Of a DNA stretch of 64,000 nt, positions 24,656-38,679 are shown piece after piece (position 1 is the stretch's first letter; every line of letters starts with the position of its first letter). Both the position numbers and the translations under genes were made by a program. Location of the stretch: NCBI GenBank assembly GCA_023846275.1, contig JAIUJO010000142.1, positions 91,001 to 155,000 on the forward strand, in the 5' to 3' direction. Under the pieces are notes generated by a model. It was not told the DNA's origin. It ran no database searches and saw only the letters and a program-made list of their open reading frames with translations. The DNA comes from Vanilla planifolia (Eukaryota; Streptophyta; Magnoliopsida; Asparagales; Orchidaceae).

Positions 24656-27600
24656 AGTCATTTTTTTTTAAAACAAAACAATTTCCAAAAATTTTGTTGT
24701 AAAACATAAAATATTTTAAGTGCAAAAATGCGTTGACAATAACAATATTGACAATTTGGAATGTAGAAATTGTATGATTCAAATGTAAAGCATAAAACAT
24801 TAAAATGATAAAAATTAAAATATTTATTAGAATGTTATAACATTTTAATGTAAATAAAAATTGCATAAATAAACAAAATATATAGTAAACAAGAAATTGA
24901 AATTTTAAATGCATTAAGAAAACCATGTAAAAAATTTTTTTTACATAAACAAGCTAAATTTTCATGATTAAGCATACAAAAAATGTTTTATTGTTAATAT
25001 TTCTTTTCTATAAGTATTTTATAAAAAAATATTTAGGTATCAAAAATATTGTTTGTCATTTTAACAATAACTCACTAACAAGTAAAAAATTAAAATGTTG
25101 TTAATGTAATGCAATAATTAAAATGTTCAGAAGTTTTAAGTAATATATTAATAAAAAATCTTTTTTAAGCGTAATTGTAAATAAACCTTCATAGTTCAAG
25201 TCAAAAATTGAAGATTAAAACATAAAATGTCATTAATGAAAATGTTGAAGTATCTAGAAATATGAATTTTATCATACTAAATTACTTTAACATCTAAAAG
25301 GTAATATTAAGCACATAAAAAGTACATAAATGGTCTAACAAATAAAAAAAATTGTTTTAAAAGTAAGGAATGTTAAGGCAAACAAGGGTACTAGTCAACT
25401 AGATATAAGTTTTATGAAAAATATGAGCAATAATTGTTATAACATAATCAAATATTTTTCTCTTAAGTAAGCTATTTAAGAGGACATGACATTAGTACAA
25501 TTGGGACTAGTTCAACTTTAGGTTAAATGTGAACGTGCATGTTAGTCAATTAGATCTTGCCACCTATTAGAAAAGTGAAACTCAATGTGCATAAAAAAGT
25601 TGTATGAAGGAGTGAAGTATAGCTATAGGAATCATTTGGGACTAGAATGGTAAAATATAAAAAGTTATTACCTAATTAGAAGGTCGTTGCACTATTGTGG
25701 AAGAAATTGTATTTTCTATCACCAAAGGCCTTAAAGACTTAATGGCAGTAGGCATATTATGCTAATGATTGAATTATATTACATCACATATCTTAGAATG
25801 ATCAAAAGTCTCCAAAACCATCATTTAAAGCAATAAAAGCACTTAAAAACTTAAGCAAGTGTTCAAAGCAATTAATGTGGATTGGCATTTATAATGTCGT
25901 TGCACTACAGAGTCAAAAAAGTGACAAAAATGGTTGATCAATCTGATAACAAAAAGACAAGAGATTGTTATAGTATTTGCATTACAAGATGGGGCCATTT
26001 TGAACATCAATAAAACTCAATTAACTCACACTCACAAATAGCAAAATGCATAAAGTTTGATTTCTTTTCACGTCAAAAACGATAAGATACTAAATTTCAA
26101 AAGTTTTGCAATTGTGACCATAACAATCTTGTTAGTAACTTTTTAGTTACTCGTTTCCCTTTGCAAGGTAGTTTAACCACATTGTATAGATGTACATATT
26201 ATCATTTCTCGACAACTAAGCCCAAAGAAATAGCATTTACAATAATACATGATTTAACTTGAATGATTATCACTTCATTCTTTTACTACATAATTATGGC
26301 ACTGTTTATAATAGGTTCACATATAAATGAGTTGGTGCAATCTATTTGATACTTTTCCATGAACAAATTTATTAGATTATTATGATTACTAAACTTGGGG
26401 AAACACTTCGTATCGTCTCGACCTTTTTTTGTAAATATTATTACACAATTTTCATAGCTGCATCATGCACTTTGTCTTATAAACCTCATGTATGGTTAAG
26501 GAACCTCAACTGTGCTATATTGTGTGATGCCACTTTGGGTTGTACTTTTTGAATTTTTAATATATAGCAACTCCATTTTTGAAAAAGTTTTTATCACCTT
26601 GTTTTAATAATACATATGATCGATATGAGGATGACTTATCTAATTAGTAGATCATCATCTCTCTTATTCATTTTATGTTTTAGGTTGATATTATGAAAGG
26701 CCTTGAGACTTCATTACTGATTGTGTTTAGCATCATTCATTCCAGATTAATAATGCATCAAATTTGATTATTTATATGCTTCATTGCCTTAGGAGTGTTT
26801 TTTTTATTATATCACTTTACTATTCATACTTCCTTCCCTTTATTTACAATTTCACATTTGTCCCTTTCTTTAAAGAGATAATTTTTTATTTGTAAAAAAT
26901 TTCTTTTGGCAAGTTATGATTTGTTATAGAAATTAAAATTTTTAACTATGTTATAGCCTATTACTAATTACATTTTAGTAATATTTTTTTATTACAGTTT
27001 GGTCATTATTTTTATTTATTAGGAGATATTTTTAATTAATTTAGTGTAAAATCTTTGAGGACTTTAATAAAATATTTGAAACCTTTCTAAATATCATTTT
27101 ATAACCTAAAAGTATGAAAATAGAATAAAATTTTACAACTATGAAAAAGAGAAAATCATATTGTAAAATTATAGTAGGCATATTATAAACAATTTTATGA
27201 TATCTCAAGTTAGAGTTTAGTCAACAAGAGAATATTGCCAAATAGGTTAATTAAAATTAAAATTTTTTAATAAAGTAAAAAATAAAAAATATGAAAATAT
27301 TATATCTTTTTGTAATGCTGAAATATATGTGCAGGTATTTCATGAAAAAATATTCTATTAAAAAAGTTTAAAAAATAAAATAAATATTTAAAAAATTAAA
27401 TAATTATTTCATAGTAACATAAGTGTTGATAATATCTTTATGGATCCATAAAACATAACACAAAAAATTACAAATAAAAATTTAAAATGTTTTAAATATT
27501 AAAATGTTTGCTTAAGAAATGTTACAAAGTATTGTCTTGATAAATATTATGAATGATTTAGTGAAAACAAAAATGGTTAACAGTAATAAAACAAAAAAAA

Positions 27601-30142
27601 TTCAAGATTGTAGTAAAACAAAGGATCAAAATGACGATTCATTAAAACTTAAAGATTATGCACATGACAAAGTATGCATAAGTTTTTTGCAAATTAAACT
27701 AAGGTAAATGTAAGATTATCAAAGTACATAAATATAAAAAGAAAAACCAAGTGAGAAGATTTTAAATAATATATATTAAATATCTTTTTTATATAATTAT
27801 AAGTATTTCAAATATTCAAAAAATAATTATATTATTATCATAATTAAACTTATTCAATATATATACAAAAATTATAATAATAACCTAAATAAGAAAAACG
27901 CCAAAACACATAAGAAAGTATAAATATTTGAAAAAGAAAACAAAATATTGCCAAGAAAATAAAAATAATTAAATGTTCAAAATGTCTAGCATATTAGTCA
28001 AATATCAAATTTTCTTTGAAACATAAGGTATTCTATTGTCAAATGTTGTTGCTGAACATAATAATTTCAAATTTAAAAAATATCAATTATGCATGTTGAT
28101 TTAAAAATTTTGAAGATTTTTTAATACTTAATTTTTTGACTTTGTCATGAAAATTTTGATACAATAAAATTATTGAACTAAATTTTTAAGGAATGAAAGT
28201 TCTCAGATAACCTGCATTAAAATGTTAACAAATAGATTCTTAATATTTTAGGCTTTTAATCCTTTTTTCATTGTAACAAAAAAAATTTTGAGCTTTATTG
28301 CCATTATAACACCTCACTATTACATTTATAAATTGATTGAAATTTGAATACATTATTCAAACAAACATTGCTAAAAATTAATAATCAACTTATGCATTTA
28401 ACAAGTCTAACTATTTCATTTGAGTTTTGTCACTTTCATACATGATGCACAAAATGTTACTCAAAAACAAAGTGAGTTATCATAATTATTTAATAAGAAA
28501 TGTGTGAACATTCATAAAGGAAAGATAATTTATTTTTAGATTATCTTTATTGTGTTATATTTATTTTTGTTAGTATGCAAAAAATTTTTAGTGTGAAATA
28601 TATTAGCATATTAAAGACTTCATTAGATCATATGTATCATCTGTAAAAATTTTAAATTTTGATTTGATGATTATTGAATATTTGATGGGAATCTAACAAT
28701 CAACCAAGAAAAAGTTCACAAAAAAATTAGAGCTTCTAATACTCTTGTTCGACCTTTTAATCTCTTATTACATATGATTTGGGCAATCTGAGCTCCATCT
28801 ATTGGAGACTTCATCTATTTCCTTAATAGCAAACAAATATTCTAATCACTTGATTAGATAATTAGATCTACACTTACTGTTTTTCACTCATATGTCCTAA
28901 GAATTTATTCAAAAAAAAATTTAAAGAAATTCTTGGGCAAGCCGTTTCTATATCAATTCAATATTTTTTTATCTAGCATTTGCTAATAATTTTCTTACTA
29001 TTTTTTGGCATTTAGTTATCAAAAAAGTTTTACTAATTAAAGCAATATTATTGCCATTACATTCTTATTAATTTATTATTCAATGTTTAAGGTTTTTCCC
29101 TTCTTTTCAAGTAATTTTACACTATTATCCCACTAGTCTTTTATATATACAATACTAAATTAAAAAAATAAAAAAATGCATTCTCGAAATTTAATTTTAA
29201 ATTAGGGACAAACCATTATGCAGTTGTCACAAACATGCCAAAGTTGATGTAAAAGGTAGACATAACAATATATAACAAGAAAAATTTGAATTAAAATATA
29301 GAAAATTTTAACGTTTTCAAGCATGTGTGTTACACAAATGCAAATTCTTAACATAAATGTGACATTATTAAAAATATTAAATAAAAATAATCAAGATATT
29401 GAGTTACTTAAAATGCTTAACTCATTATGTATAAAAGTAAATAGAAGAGTTTTTGGAAATTATAACTAATAAATGTTACAACATAAGGCAAAATAAATTT
29501 AAAAAAGTCATTAACATAAAATTAATAATAAAAAATTAATTATATAACATGATAAAATAAACAACTCGATAGTACCACATTACAGATCACATTTACAATA
29601 AAAGATTGTTCAAATATAAAAAATAAATAGCAATGATTCACAAAATATCATAGTACAAGTACATGTATTAAAGATTAAATAATTTTTAAAAATAATATAT
29701 TTATTGAACATTTATTATGGAAAAAAAGATTTACATTAAATTTAAATAATGGGTCATTAATAAAAATACAGCCATAGAAACTATTAAATGAAAAAATAAA
29801 CTTTATAATAACAAAAGAATATCTATGATAATAACAAATAAATTATATTCTACAAGATTTACATACAAATGGATCTAAAGTTTTTTTATTGATGGTTTGA
29901 GTTATATAGTATGTCATAAACTATAACCCAATGTAGAAAAGTTTAAAATTATTGTGATTATCAACAATTTATTAATATTTATAGATATGAATATTAATTT
30001 TCTTGAAAATAATAAAACATAAATTTCTTTATAATAATGATCAAATGTACAAATTGTTTTAAATTTTTAAAGATTTTGCAAAAACAATCAAATGAAAAAA
30101 AAACTTTTATTGAAAATTAAAAAATCATCTAAAATGTTTAAT
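24656..30142. other. AT-rich DNA without recognisable genes
   Basis: Nothing recognisable on either strand. Bases 25380-26760 are slightly less AT-rich than their surroundings but give no readable motif. The open frames at 24627-24926 (minus) and 27519-27707 (plus) have compositions expected by chance. Confidence 0.5.
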
Positions 30143-30166
30143 ACATATATATATATATATATATGT
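30143..30166. repeat. AT-dinucleotide microsatellite forming a perfect palindrome
   Basis: An (AT)10 run at 30145-30164, flanked by AC on the left and GT on the right, makes a 24-base perfect palindrome. Confidence 0.95.
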
Positions 30167-30520
30167 ACATCTTAAACTGTTGTGTAAACAATATTGTATA
30201 TATTTGTGTTAAATTTTGAACAAAATAATTAAAACAAAAACAAAGATGAAATGTACTTTTTAACTCTACTTTTTGGATAGATCAACATTTTTTGAATTAA
30301 CAAATTCTTGATTAACGTAATAGTATTCATAAATAAAGAAGAAAATATTTAGGTATAACATTGGGAAATAGTTAACAAGTGTGAATTTTATGATATAATT
30401 TTTTTTATAATATAAAATAAAAAAAAATAATTTTTTTGCTTTATATAACAAAGCTAAATATTATGTTTGCATGATAATAATTTAAAAAGCAATAACCTTT
30501 AAAAGATTTAAGAAAAAAAT

Positions 30521-32614
30521 TATAATATTTATAAAATTTTAATAGTAACTTTTAAAACAAATTGACACAAAACTAGAACTACTACAATACATCTTGTGAT
30601 ATAACAGCTAAATATTAACCTCAAAATAATATCAATTAATATCTAACTTGATTTGGCGATCATCATGTAAAAATATATAACAAAATTAATTATAAACATA
30701 AATTTTAAATATCTCAAAAAATTTGTATATACAAAATACGAAAAATTATCACAATAATAATATACAATTTGAAAACAACATTTTCAGGGTTATTTGATCT
30801 TGAAGAAGTTATTAAAAAATGAAAATATTAAAACCCAAAATCATTATGCCAAATATTTATCCTGAGTATAATGGAAAAAAATATTTTAGAAAAAAATAAA
30901 ACAATTTGAACATGAAAAGTTAAAAAATTACCATCACTATTAAATATTTAATGGATAACAAATTAGGTTAACGATTGAACTAACAAAATATCATTATAGT
31001 CAATTTTTAATAAATAAATAAATTAACATCTGAATGTAATAACAGATAGAAAGCACAAAATTATTGGAAATTAAAATATTAAAGCACACATCACGTTGAA
31101 GAAAATTGTTTCTTAAAAAATATTATCATGCCAAGTTTAAAGTTACCTTAAAACATAAAAAATTATGACAAATAAAATTTAAATAATGTTGTAATAATTC
31201 TTGAACTCATAAAAAATAAGCCTATGAAAGAATGTTGTATAATTCTTTAACAAATAAAATAAGTTTATGAAAGAAATTGATGTGAAATTATAATTAAAAA
31301 AATAAATTAATAAGGAAAATAAAATAAAAAATAAATTAATAGTTATTTTAAAATATTTTTGATAAAATTAAAATTTTCCTTAATATAAGAGTAGTAAACA
31401 CTTTTAAAGATTATAAATGAGAAGGAATAAAAAAACATAATATGAAATTCTATAAGGTTTTTGCTACATCAGAGTAAAAAACACAACTCGTAGTATTCTA
31501 ATGCCAAATACCATAGTTATAGAAATAATACAAAAATAATTTAAAATAAAAAAAATTTAAATGTTAAAGACTACTTATATTTTATAATTTTTTGATGTTT
31601 TATTGAAACTTGCTTTTCTATCTATATTAATATATTAGAAAAAAAAATAAACTTTTTAATAAAGAAAAGGAAAAATAAACAAGTCGAGAGAAGCTATGTG
31701 CAAATTCTACTGGAAAAAGAAAATTGCATTATGGAAAGGCAAGAAAACTTTTAAATTAAAATAAAAATCGTCACGAAAAAAAACAATAATAAGTTATATA
31801 TGATACAGAAAATAAAATAACAAAAAAAATTATCGTTAAATGAAACGACAATAATTTTTTGTAAAAGAATATGATATATGTAATACAAAGAAAAGAAAAT
31901 TTTAGGAATTATGAAAATAAAATTGGACCAATAAAATAAAAAAATTCTAGTCAAATATACCTTAAAAAATTAAAAGAAATCAAAGATGTTTAAAAGCACT
32001 CCTCATCTGACATATCTTTCTAAATGTGAAAGTACATCAAAAATTATTTTTATTAACACAAGAATAATAAGTCCTTTATTACAGATATAAAATAAAAAAA
32101 GAAAAGGAAAAAAGTGTTAGCATAATAAAACTTTATGATATAACAACTAAATATATTAGTGTCCTGAAATAAAATTTCTTTAGTAATGCAATATTTCAAA
32201 ATCATTTTTTACAATGAAATATTAATGCAATTAATATTGTTAATAAATTTAACATTTCAAATCTTACGAAACTATGCACCACAATTTAGTTGTTAGATTA
32301 CACAAAACCAACACATATGCATAGCTTTTTTTGCAAAGATTATCATTAGTGCTAAATTTAAAAAGAAATATAAAGAATACATTAAATTTATACGATTAAT
32401 ATTAAAAATTTAAAGATCATTAAAATATCTACAATGTATATTAAAAAAATATTTTGCTAATAATGTAAGAAAAATAAAACTCATGTTGTAAATCAAGAAA
32501 TTTGGAAAGTGAAAATGTAGAAAAAAATGACAATGAGGAAATAACTAAAAAAAAATAAATATGTGCATTGATTTACAAAACAATATTCATAATACTTAGT
32601 CTTAGCCAATGTTT
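30521..32614. repeat. 2.1-kb tandem repeat, copy 1
   Basis: This is the first of two adjacent direct copies about 2.09 kb long. Landmarks shared with copy 2: AATAGTAACTTTTAAAA at 30541 and 32633; GATTTGGCG near 30651 and 32742; CACTATTAAATATTTAATGG near 30937 and 33007; TATCATGCCAAGTTTAA near 31125 and 33191; AAGCTATGTGCAAATT near 31692 and 33735; ATATGATATATGTAATACAAAG near 31870 and 33917; GAAAGTACA/GAAAGTAAG near 32030 and 34120. Similarity begins at about 30521. The plus strand is A-rich throughout and no coding motif was recognised. Confidence 0.9.
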
Positions 32615-34718
32615 TATAATATTTAAAAAATTTAATAGTAACTTTTAAAAACAATTGACCCAATTCGAACTCATATAATACATATTGAGTTTTAACTACT
32701 AAATATTAACCTCAAAATTATTTTAGTTAATATTTAACATGATTTGGCGTTCATCATATAAAGAATATATAATAAAATTAATTATAAACATAAATTTTTA
32801 ATATCTCAAAAAAATTTTATACGTAAAGTAATGAAAATGATCACAATGATAATATACAATTTGAAAACAACACTTTGATGGTAATTTAATCTTGTAAACG
32901 TTATTAAAAATTAAAAATACTAAAATAAAAAAATCCATAAAGGCAAAAAAAATTTTAGTAAAAAAAGTAAAACACTTTGAACATGAAAAGATAAAAAAAT
33001 TCCCATCACTATTAAATATTTAATGGATAACAGTTTAGCATTTGAGCTAACAAAATATCATTATTGTCAATGTTTAATAAATAAATAAATTAATATCTAA
33101 ATTTAATAATAGATAAAAAAAAGCACAAAACTACTAGAAATTAAAATATCAAAGCGCACATCACATTCAAGAAAATTGTTCCAAAAAAATATTATCATGC
33201 CAAGTTTAATGCTACTTACAAACATAAAAAATTATGAAAAAATAACATTTAAATAATGCTGTACTAATTTTTGAAATAATAAAATAAGTCTTTGAAAGAA
33301 ATTGATGTGAAATTATAATCACAAAAAATACATTATTAAAAAAAATAAAAATAAAAAATGAATTAATAATTATTTCAAAGTATTTATGATAAAAATAAAT
33401 TTATTTCTTAATATAACCATAATAAATACTTTTAAAGAAGGTAAATGAGATTGATTAAAAAACATAATATGAAATTATTAATGTTGATGAAATTTACAAT
33501 GTAAGGGTTTTCACTACATCATAATAAAAAACGTTACTCGTGCGTTTCTAATGCCAAATACTATTGTTGTAAAAATAATACCAAACATATATTAAAATAA
33601 AAATATTTAAATGTTAAAGCATACTTATATTTTACATATTTTGATAATTTATTGGAATTCACTTTTCTATCTTAAAATATTAGAAAAAAATAACTTTTTA
33701 GTAAAGAAAAGGAAAAATAAACAAGTTGAGAAAAGCTATGTGCAAATTGTGTTTGAAAAATAAAATTACAATTTGGAAAGACAAGAAAACCTTTAAACTA
33801 AAACAAAAATCCAAAAATAAATAAAACTATAATAAATTTTATATAATACAAAAAATTAAATAAAAATCTCAAAAAATTTTCATTAAATGAAACAACAATA
33901 ATTTGCAATAAAAAAATATGATATATGTAATACAAAGAAAAAAAATTTAGGAATTATGAAAATAAAATTTTATAATAAAACAACAAAAAAAATTTCTAAA
34001 ATGAATGTAAAATATGATTAAAATAAAAAATAAATAATAATCTAGTTAAATATATCTTAAAAGAATTAAAAAAATAAAGATGTTTTGAAAATCTACTAAT
34101 CTTATATATCTTACTGAATGTGAAAGTAAGCCATCAAATTTTTTTTATTAACATAAAAAAATAAGTCCGTTATTACATATATAACATAAAAAAAGAAAAG
34201 GAAAGAAGTGTTAGCATAATAAAAATTTATGGTATAACAACTAAATATAAAAGTGGCATGAAATAAAATTTCTTTAGTAATGTTATATTTCAAAATGTTA
34301 AATTTTTACAATCAAATATTAAATTCAATTAATATTATTAATAAATTTAATATTTTAAAATCTTAAGAAACTATGTACCAAAATTTAGTTGTTGGATTAC
34401 ACAAATGGAACACGTGCACAACATGTTTTTGTAAAGATTATCTTTAATAATAAATTTAAAAAATATATAAAAAATAACCGAAATATATGCGATTTATATT
34501 TGAAATTTAAGGGACATTGAAATATCTACATAGTGTATTAACAAAAAGTTTTGCTAATAATGCAAGAAAAATAAAACTCATTTTGTAAATCGAGAAATTT
34601 AGGAAGTGAAAAAGTAGAAAAAAATGACAACAAAGAAATAATTAAAAAATAAAAAAAAATAATGTGTACGTAGATTTACAAAAAAATATTTGTAATACTT
34701 AGGTCTTAACAAATATCG
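32615..34718. repeat. 2.1-kb tandem repeat, copy 2
   Basis: Second copy, starting where copy 1 ends. Similarity lasts until about 34718 (CTTAGGTCTTAACAAATA, against CTTAGTCTTAGCCAATG at the end of copy 1), then stops. Many small indels and substitutions separate the copies, so the duplication is old. Head-to-tail arrangement without spacer points to unequal crossover or replication slippage rather than two independent insertions. Confidence 0.9.
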
Positions 34719-37700
34719 AAACATAAAAGTTGTTATGTAAAAATAAAAAATAATTAAAAATAGATTATTTTATATCATAAATTGTTTATTTAAATGAAGC
34801 TAAAACAGTTTAAAAAATTGAAAATAATCTACATGATATACTAAAAAAATATTTGGTAAAAGCTCACTTAAAAATTATATAATATATGAATTAATAAATT
34901 ATTTAATTAGAAGTAGGTATCTTATGCAATATAAATGAATGATATAAATACTAAGCTTAAAAAGTATTTAGGATAGCTCTATAAAAATAATATGTAGTAA
35001 TTGTTTGTTGAGCATGAACATGTAGTAATAACTAGTGAAAGTGAAAAATTGCGATGGAGCAGGCCAAATAGCCACCTTAAGTTGGATTGAAGAATGATGG
35101 CTCCGCTTAGTGGGTTGAGTAACCTTCTGATCTTGAATCAAGTAGGTTTGCTTCAAATGTTGTTGATAAATAATTTCAAGTTCCTAAGTTCACTATATTT
35201 TAATTGGTAGAACCATTGAACCTTTCCTTTAAGTATAAGTTATATTTTCTTTAAAAAAATGAAGCATCCATTCCTATTAAATCATTCTTCGTGAGTTCCA
35301 TTTTATATGTTTTGTTCTACAACAAAGGAAATATGCTGTAGAAAGCATCATAGGTTTAAAATATATGATATAAATTAAAAAATTTAAAAATAAGCTTAGA
35401 TTCTTCTCTAATTTATGATCATCTAATATGATGACTAAATATTACACATGTATGGACTAGTTTTTGTATCATTTTACTAGTCAAAATTACAACTATAAAT
35501 AGATCAAATATATACAATAATCTCATTACATACATATGATTACCATTTAAGATAGAAATATTAAATGTGAATATTATTTTAAAAGTTATCTATCTTGCAA
35601 TATGTTTTTAATGCTCGAATAGTTTAGTTCTTCTACATACAACATTTGTACAAACTCTTTTTCATGTTTAATTTTTTTTTCTACAAGAATCCTTAGTACT
35701 TATTAAATTGTAATTTAATTGAATATGTATGATATAATTTTTCATATTTATATGATTCTTCATTTAACAATGAATAAAAAACCTCTTCTTGTCAGTAAGT
35801 GGTATCTTCTACATAAAAGTAGGTGTTTTGTTTTGTATATTTGCAATAATTTTTATATGATATAGCAAAAAATAAAATGTTGTAGTTATATGATTTATTT
35901 CTTTTCAATCATTGGTTGAAGGACTAAAAATAAAAAGCTACAATTTTATTATAAAAATATCTTATTATCTTTATGAGTATGACTTCATTGGCAAGTTAAA
36001 ATTTGTTAACTAGAACATTATCATATTATTGTGAGCATATATGGTACAAAACATTCCTAAGAGATCTACATATTATGAAAAACTTAATTCTATATTAGTG
36101 ACTCCCTATTTATACTTATATGATCACCTTAACTTAATGTAATAAATTTATCATTGATTGATCCTTTTGTAAAAAAATTGAAATCCTAAAAAATGCAAAA
36201 GTTTTCATTGTATTATATATTAATTTATGACATACTTTATGATAAACTTATGCTACAAACATTTAGAGGTTAGATAGCTAGTTTTAAAGGACAATCAACT
36301 CTATCTACCTATTGTCATAGAATGATCTATTGAATGTAAGTTTATGGACAATTACTAAATTCATAATAACTATTTTAATCACTTTAGAAAAGTAAATAAA
36401 ACTATTTGACTTACCTTTAAAAAGGAGTGATTCCTCAAGAAAAGAAGTAAGACTAATTTTTTGATCTTAGATAAATGGGTGAACACATTTCGTTCTATTA
36501 TCATAATTTATTTGATTCTAAGCATAATAATTACTTCATCATATGTTTAGATATTGTGTCACTTTTTTTAAAAAGGGATTAAGGTAAAGGCAATTATGCT
36601 TTCTCTATGTTATAAATCTTATTCTTTCAACAACTATAATTTTTGTTGTGTTATGGTCAGGGCTGGCTAATCATTGCAAGCTCAAGTTGTTGTGGTGAAT
36701 TAGTGATTGATGAAGTTGCTGCAAGGGTTTGTAGTTTGACTATAAGGCAAATGTTGCGAGTTTAGTAGATGCATAGCTAGGTCAACTATGGTTTAATGAC
36801 GGCTTTGTGCTTGTGGAAGAACTATTGGAATTATTATGTGCTTTATTTATTTATTTGTTTTAATTATTATTTATTCAATAATAGTATTTTACAAATCTAT
36901 GGAAGGATTTCAAATGGTTGTAATAATTGTTAGATAAAAAAATGTTTTATGTTAATAAATAAAAAAAAGTAAAATTCCCTTGCTCTTATAGCAAGTGTAG
37001 TCCTTTCAACTATTGCCATATGGGTTGCGTAAAATGTAGAAGTTCTTAATACAGGGTTATTGTCCTACATTTTTTAAAATGAACTTCTCCGAATATCTGT
37101 TAACATTTTTTATTATCCTTCCTTATTACATTGGAAACATAATGAACTATGGAAAATTCTTTTGACGATCTTTTGAAATGTAAACCATAATTTGTCAAAT
37201 TTCTTTGTCCATTCTAGCATTATTGTTGATGATAAGGGTCATAGGTCATGTATTGTTGTTCAACTTAATACTAGAGAACAAAAACATTTACACTTTTGAT
37301 TGTCTCATAACATTGGGATAAAATTCTATAGATTTTCTTCTTCTTATGAAGAACGCAAGATTTAGGAAAGTTATTTGAAGATAATTTTTCTCAAATCATT
37401 ATTTAATACTAGAAAGAGAAGAAGAAGCAAAAGAAATAGGAAGGAAAGTAACATCATGTATTCTATCACTAAGTTTGTCAATCAAAGGTGAAAAGTTTGA
37501 TTGGTATCTTGGTGATATCTCACTTGTTCAATGTGGTGGTAATTTAACTAAATGCATTAATTAATTATTAAATGATCATATGCAGCTAATCAACATTATG
37601 GTAATTTAAAAGTGAAAATCAATAAGCACGAACAACATATTCATGAGTTATAAGAGGTATGAAATTTTTGATGTAATGAATCACTCTAAGAAGCTAAATA

Positions 37701-37829
37701 GTCACATATCTAATTTCTAAATGAATTTATAGAATATTCAATTAAGAAAAGAAGATTTAAATGTCAAACAAAAATTAAGTTCTTAGTTATGTTGAAAAAG
37801 GCACTTATTAAATGGAAGGAAAATTTTGT
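34719..37829. other. No recognisable gene; possible 5' region of LINE-A at its right end
   Basis: Bases 34719-36600 give no motif. A small GC-richer patch at 35040-35160 has a 62-codon minus-strand frame with no recognised similarity. Bases 36650-36840 and 36980-37260 are GC-richer than the surroundings. Together with 37370-37830, which includes a purine-rich GAAGAAGAAGC tract, they lie directly upstream of LINE-A ORF1. They could be its 5' untranslated region or the start of ORF1; this is inferred from position only. Confidence 0.4.
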
Positions 37830-38290
37830 AAATATCCCTTGTCATGTTTCTTCATGCACACAAGCTATTCATATGTGAATTTGAGTGAACATTCTCAAGC
37901 TATTTATAGTCCATCATATTTGTGTATGCCATCTCCCTATTCTTTCAATTGAATTTAAATCAATCGCCTGGGTTGGAAAACAACAAAGCACCTCTGAATT
38001 CATTGTTTTAGCAATTCACTTAATAAACATGATTGACTACGCCCTTTGAACATAGATGTTGCTACTTTTAATCTCACACATCCTAAAATTGCTTGAGTAT
38101 GCATTGATCTAGAGTTGGGAAAAAAATTCCCAAAGCAAATTAGAGTTTCTACTAAAGTGGTCTCAAACAATAGCTTTTGTTAGAAAATCTAGTATGATAA
38201 CTTACCTAAATTTAACAAAGGATGCCACAAACTTAGGCATGAGCTAGCTCAAGTAAAAAATTAAAAAAAATTAGATAGCTCTCATAATCA
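37830..38290 (+). pseudogene. LINE-A ORF1 relic (DUF4283 / CCHC zinc-knuckle protein)
   Basis: Plant L1 elements carry a first reading frame for an RNA-binding protein with a DUF4283 domain and a CCHC knuckle. From about 38038 one frame gives LNIDVATFNLTHPKIA, a stop, VCIDLELGKKFP, then VSTK and YDNLPKF. This matches the end of DUF4283 (D-AT-NLTRPS-ARVCVE-DL-K-LP) and its link YE-LP-FC. The knuckle follows at 38217-38256 as GCHKLRHELAQV: the second Cys and the His remain, the first and last Cys are gone, and LGH has become LRH. Upstream, ICVCHLPILSIEF (about 37918) resembles the VWVRLPNLPIEFW core. It lies about 400 bases before ORF2, the normal gene order. Confidence 0.8.
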
Positions 38291-38679
38291 TCTTGTTGTT
38301 TATATCAAGGAATAGGTTCATGTAATTAATAAACAAAATATAATAAAGATGTCCACTAAAATAACTAGCAATAGGAATAGACTAAAGCCACAAAAATTTC
38401 TACATTAATTGTTATCACTTTGGCTAAAAGATCCACTATAAATGTTCAAACATAGGTCTTAAGAAAAATAAAAACAAATTAGCACATATCTGATGCTAAT
38501 GAAAGGCAAATGATATATACAAGAGTTTACCATTGTTAGAAAAGCTAATTACTTGATGATTATAGTTTCATAAAAAATTCTGGAAAATGAGAAGGGCAAT
38601 GATTAAGTTTTTAATTAAAAAAATTCATGGGATAAAATTTAACACTAATATGATAATCTTGATCTTAAAATTTTTAGTG

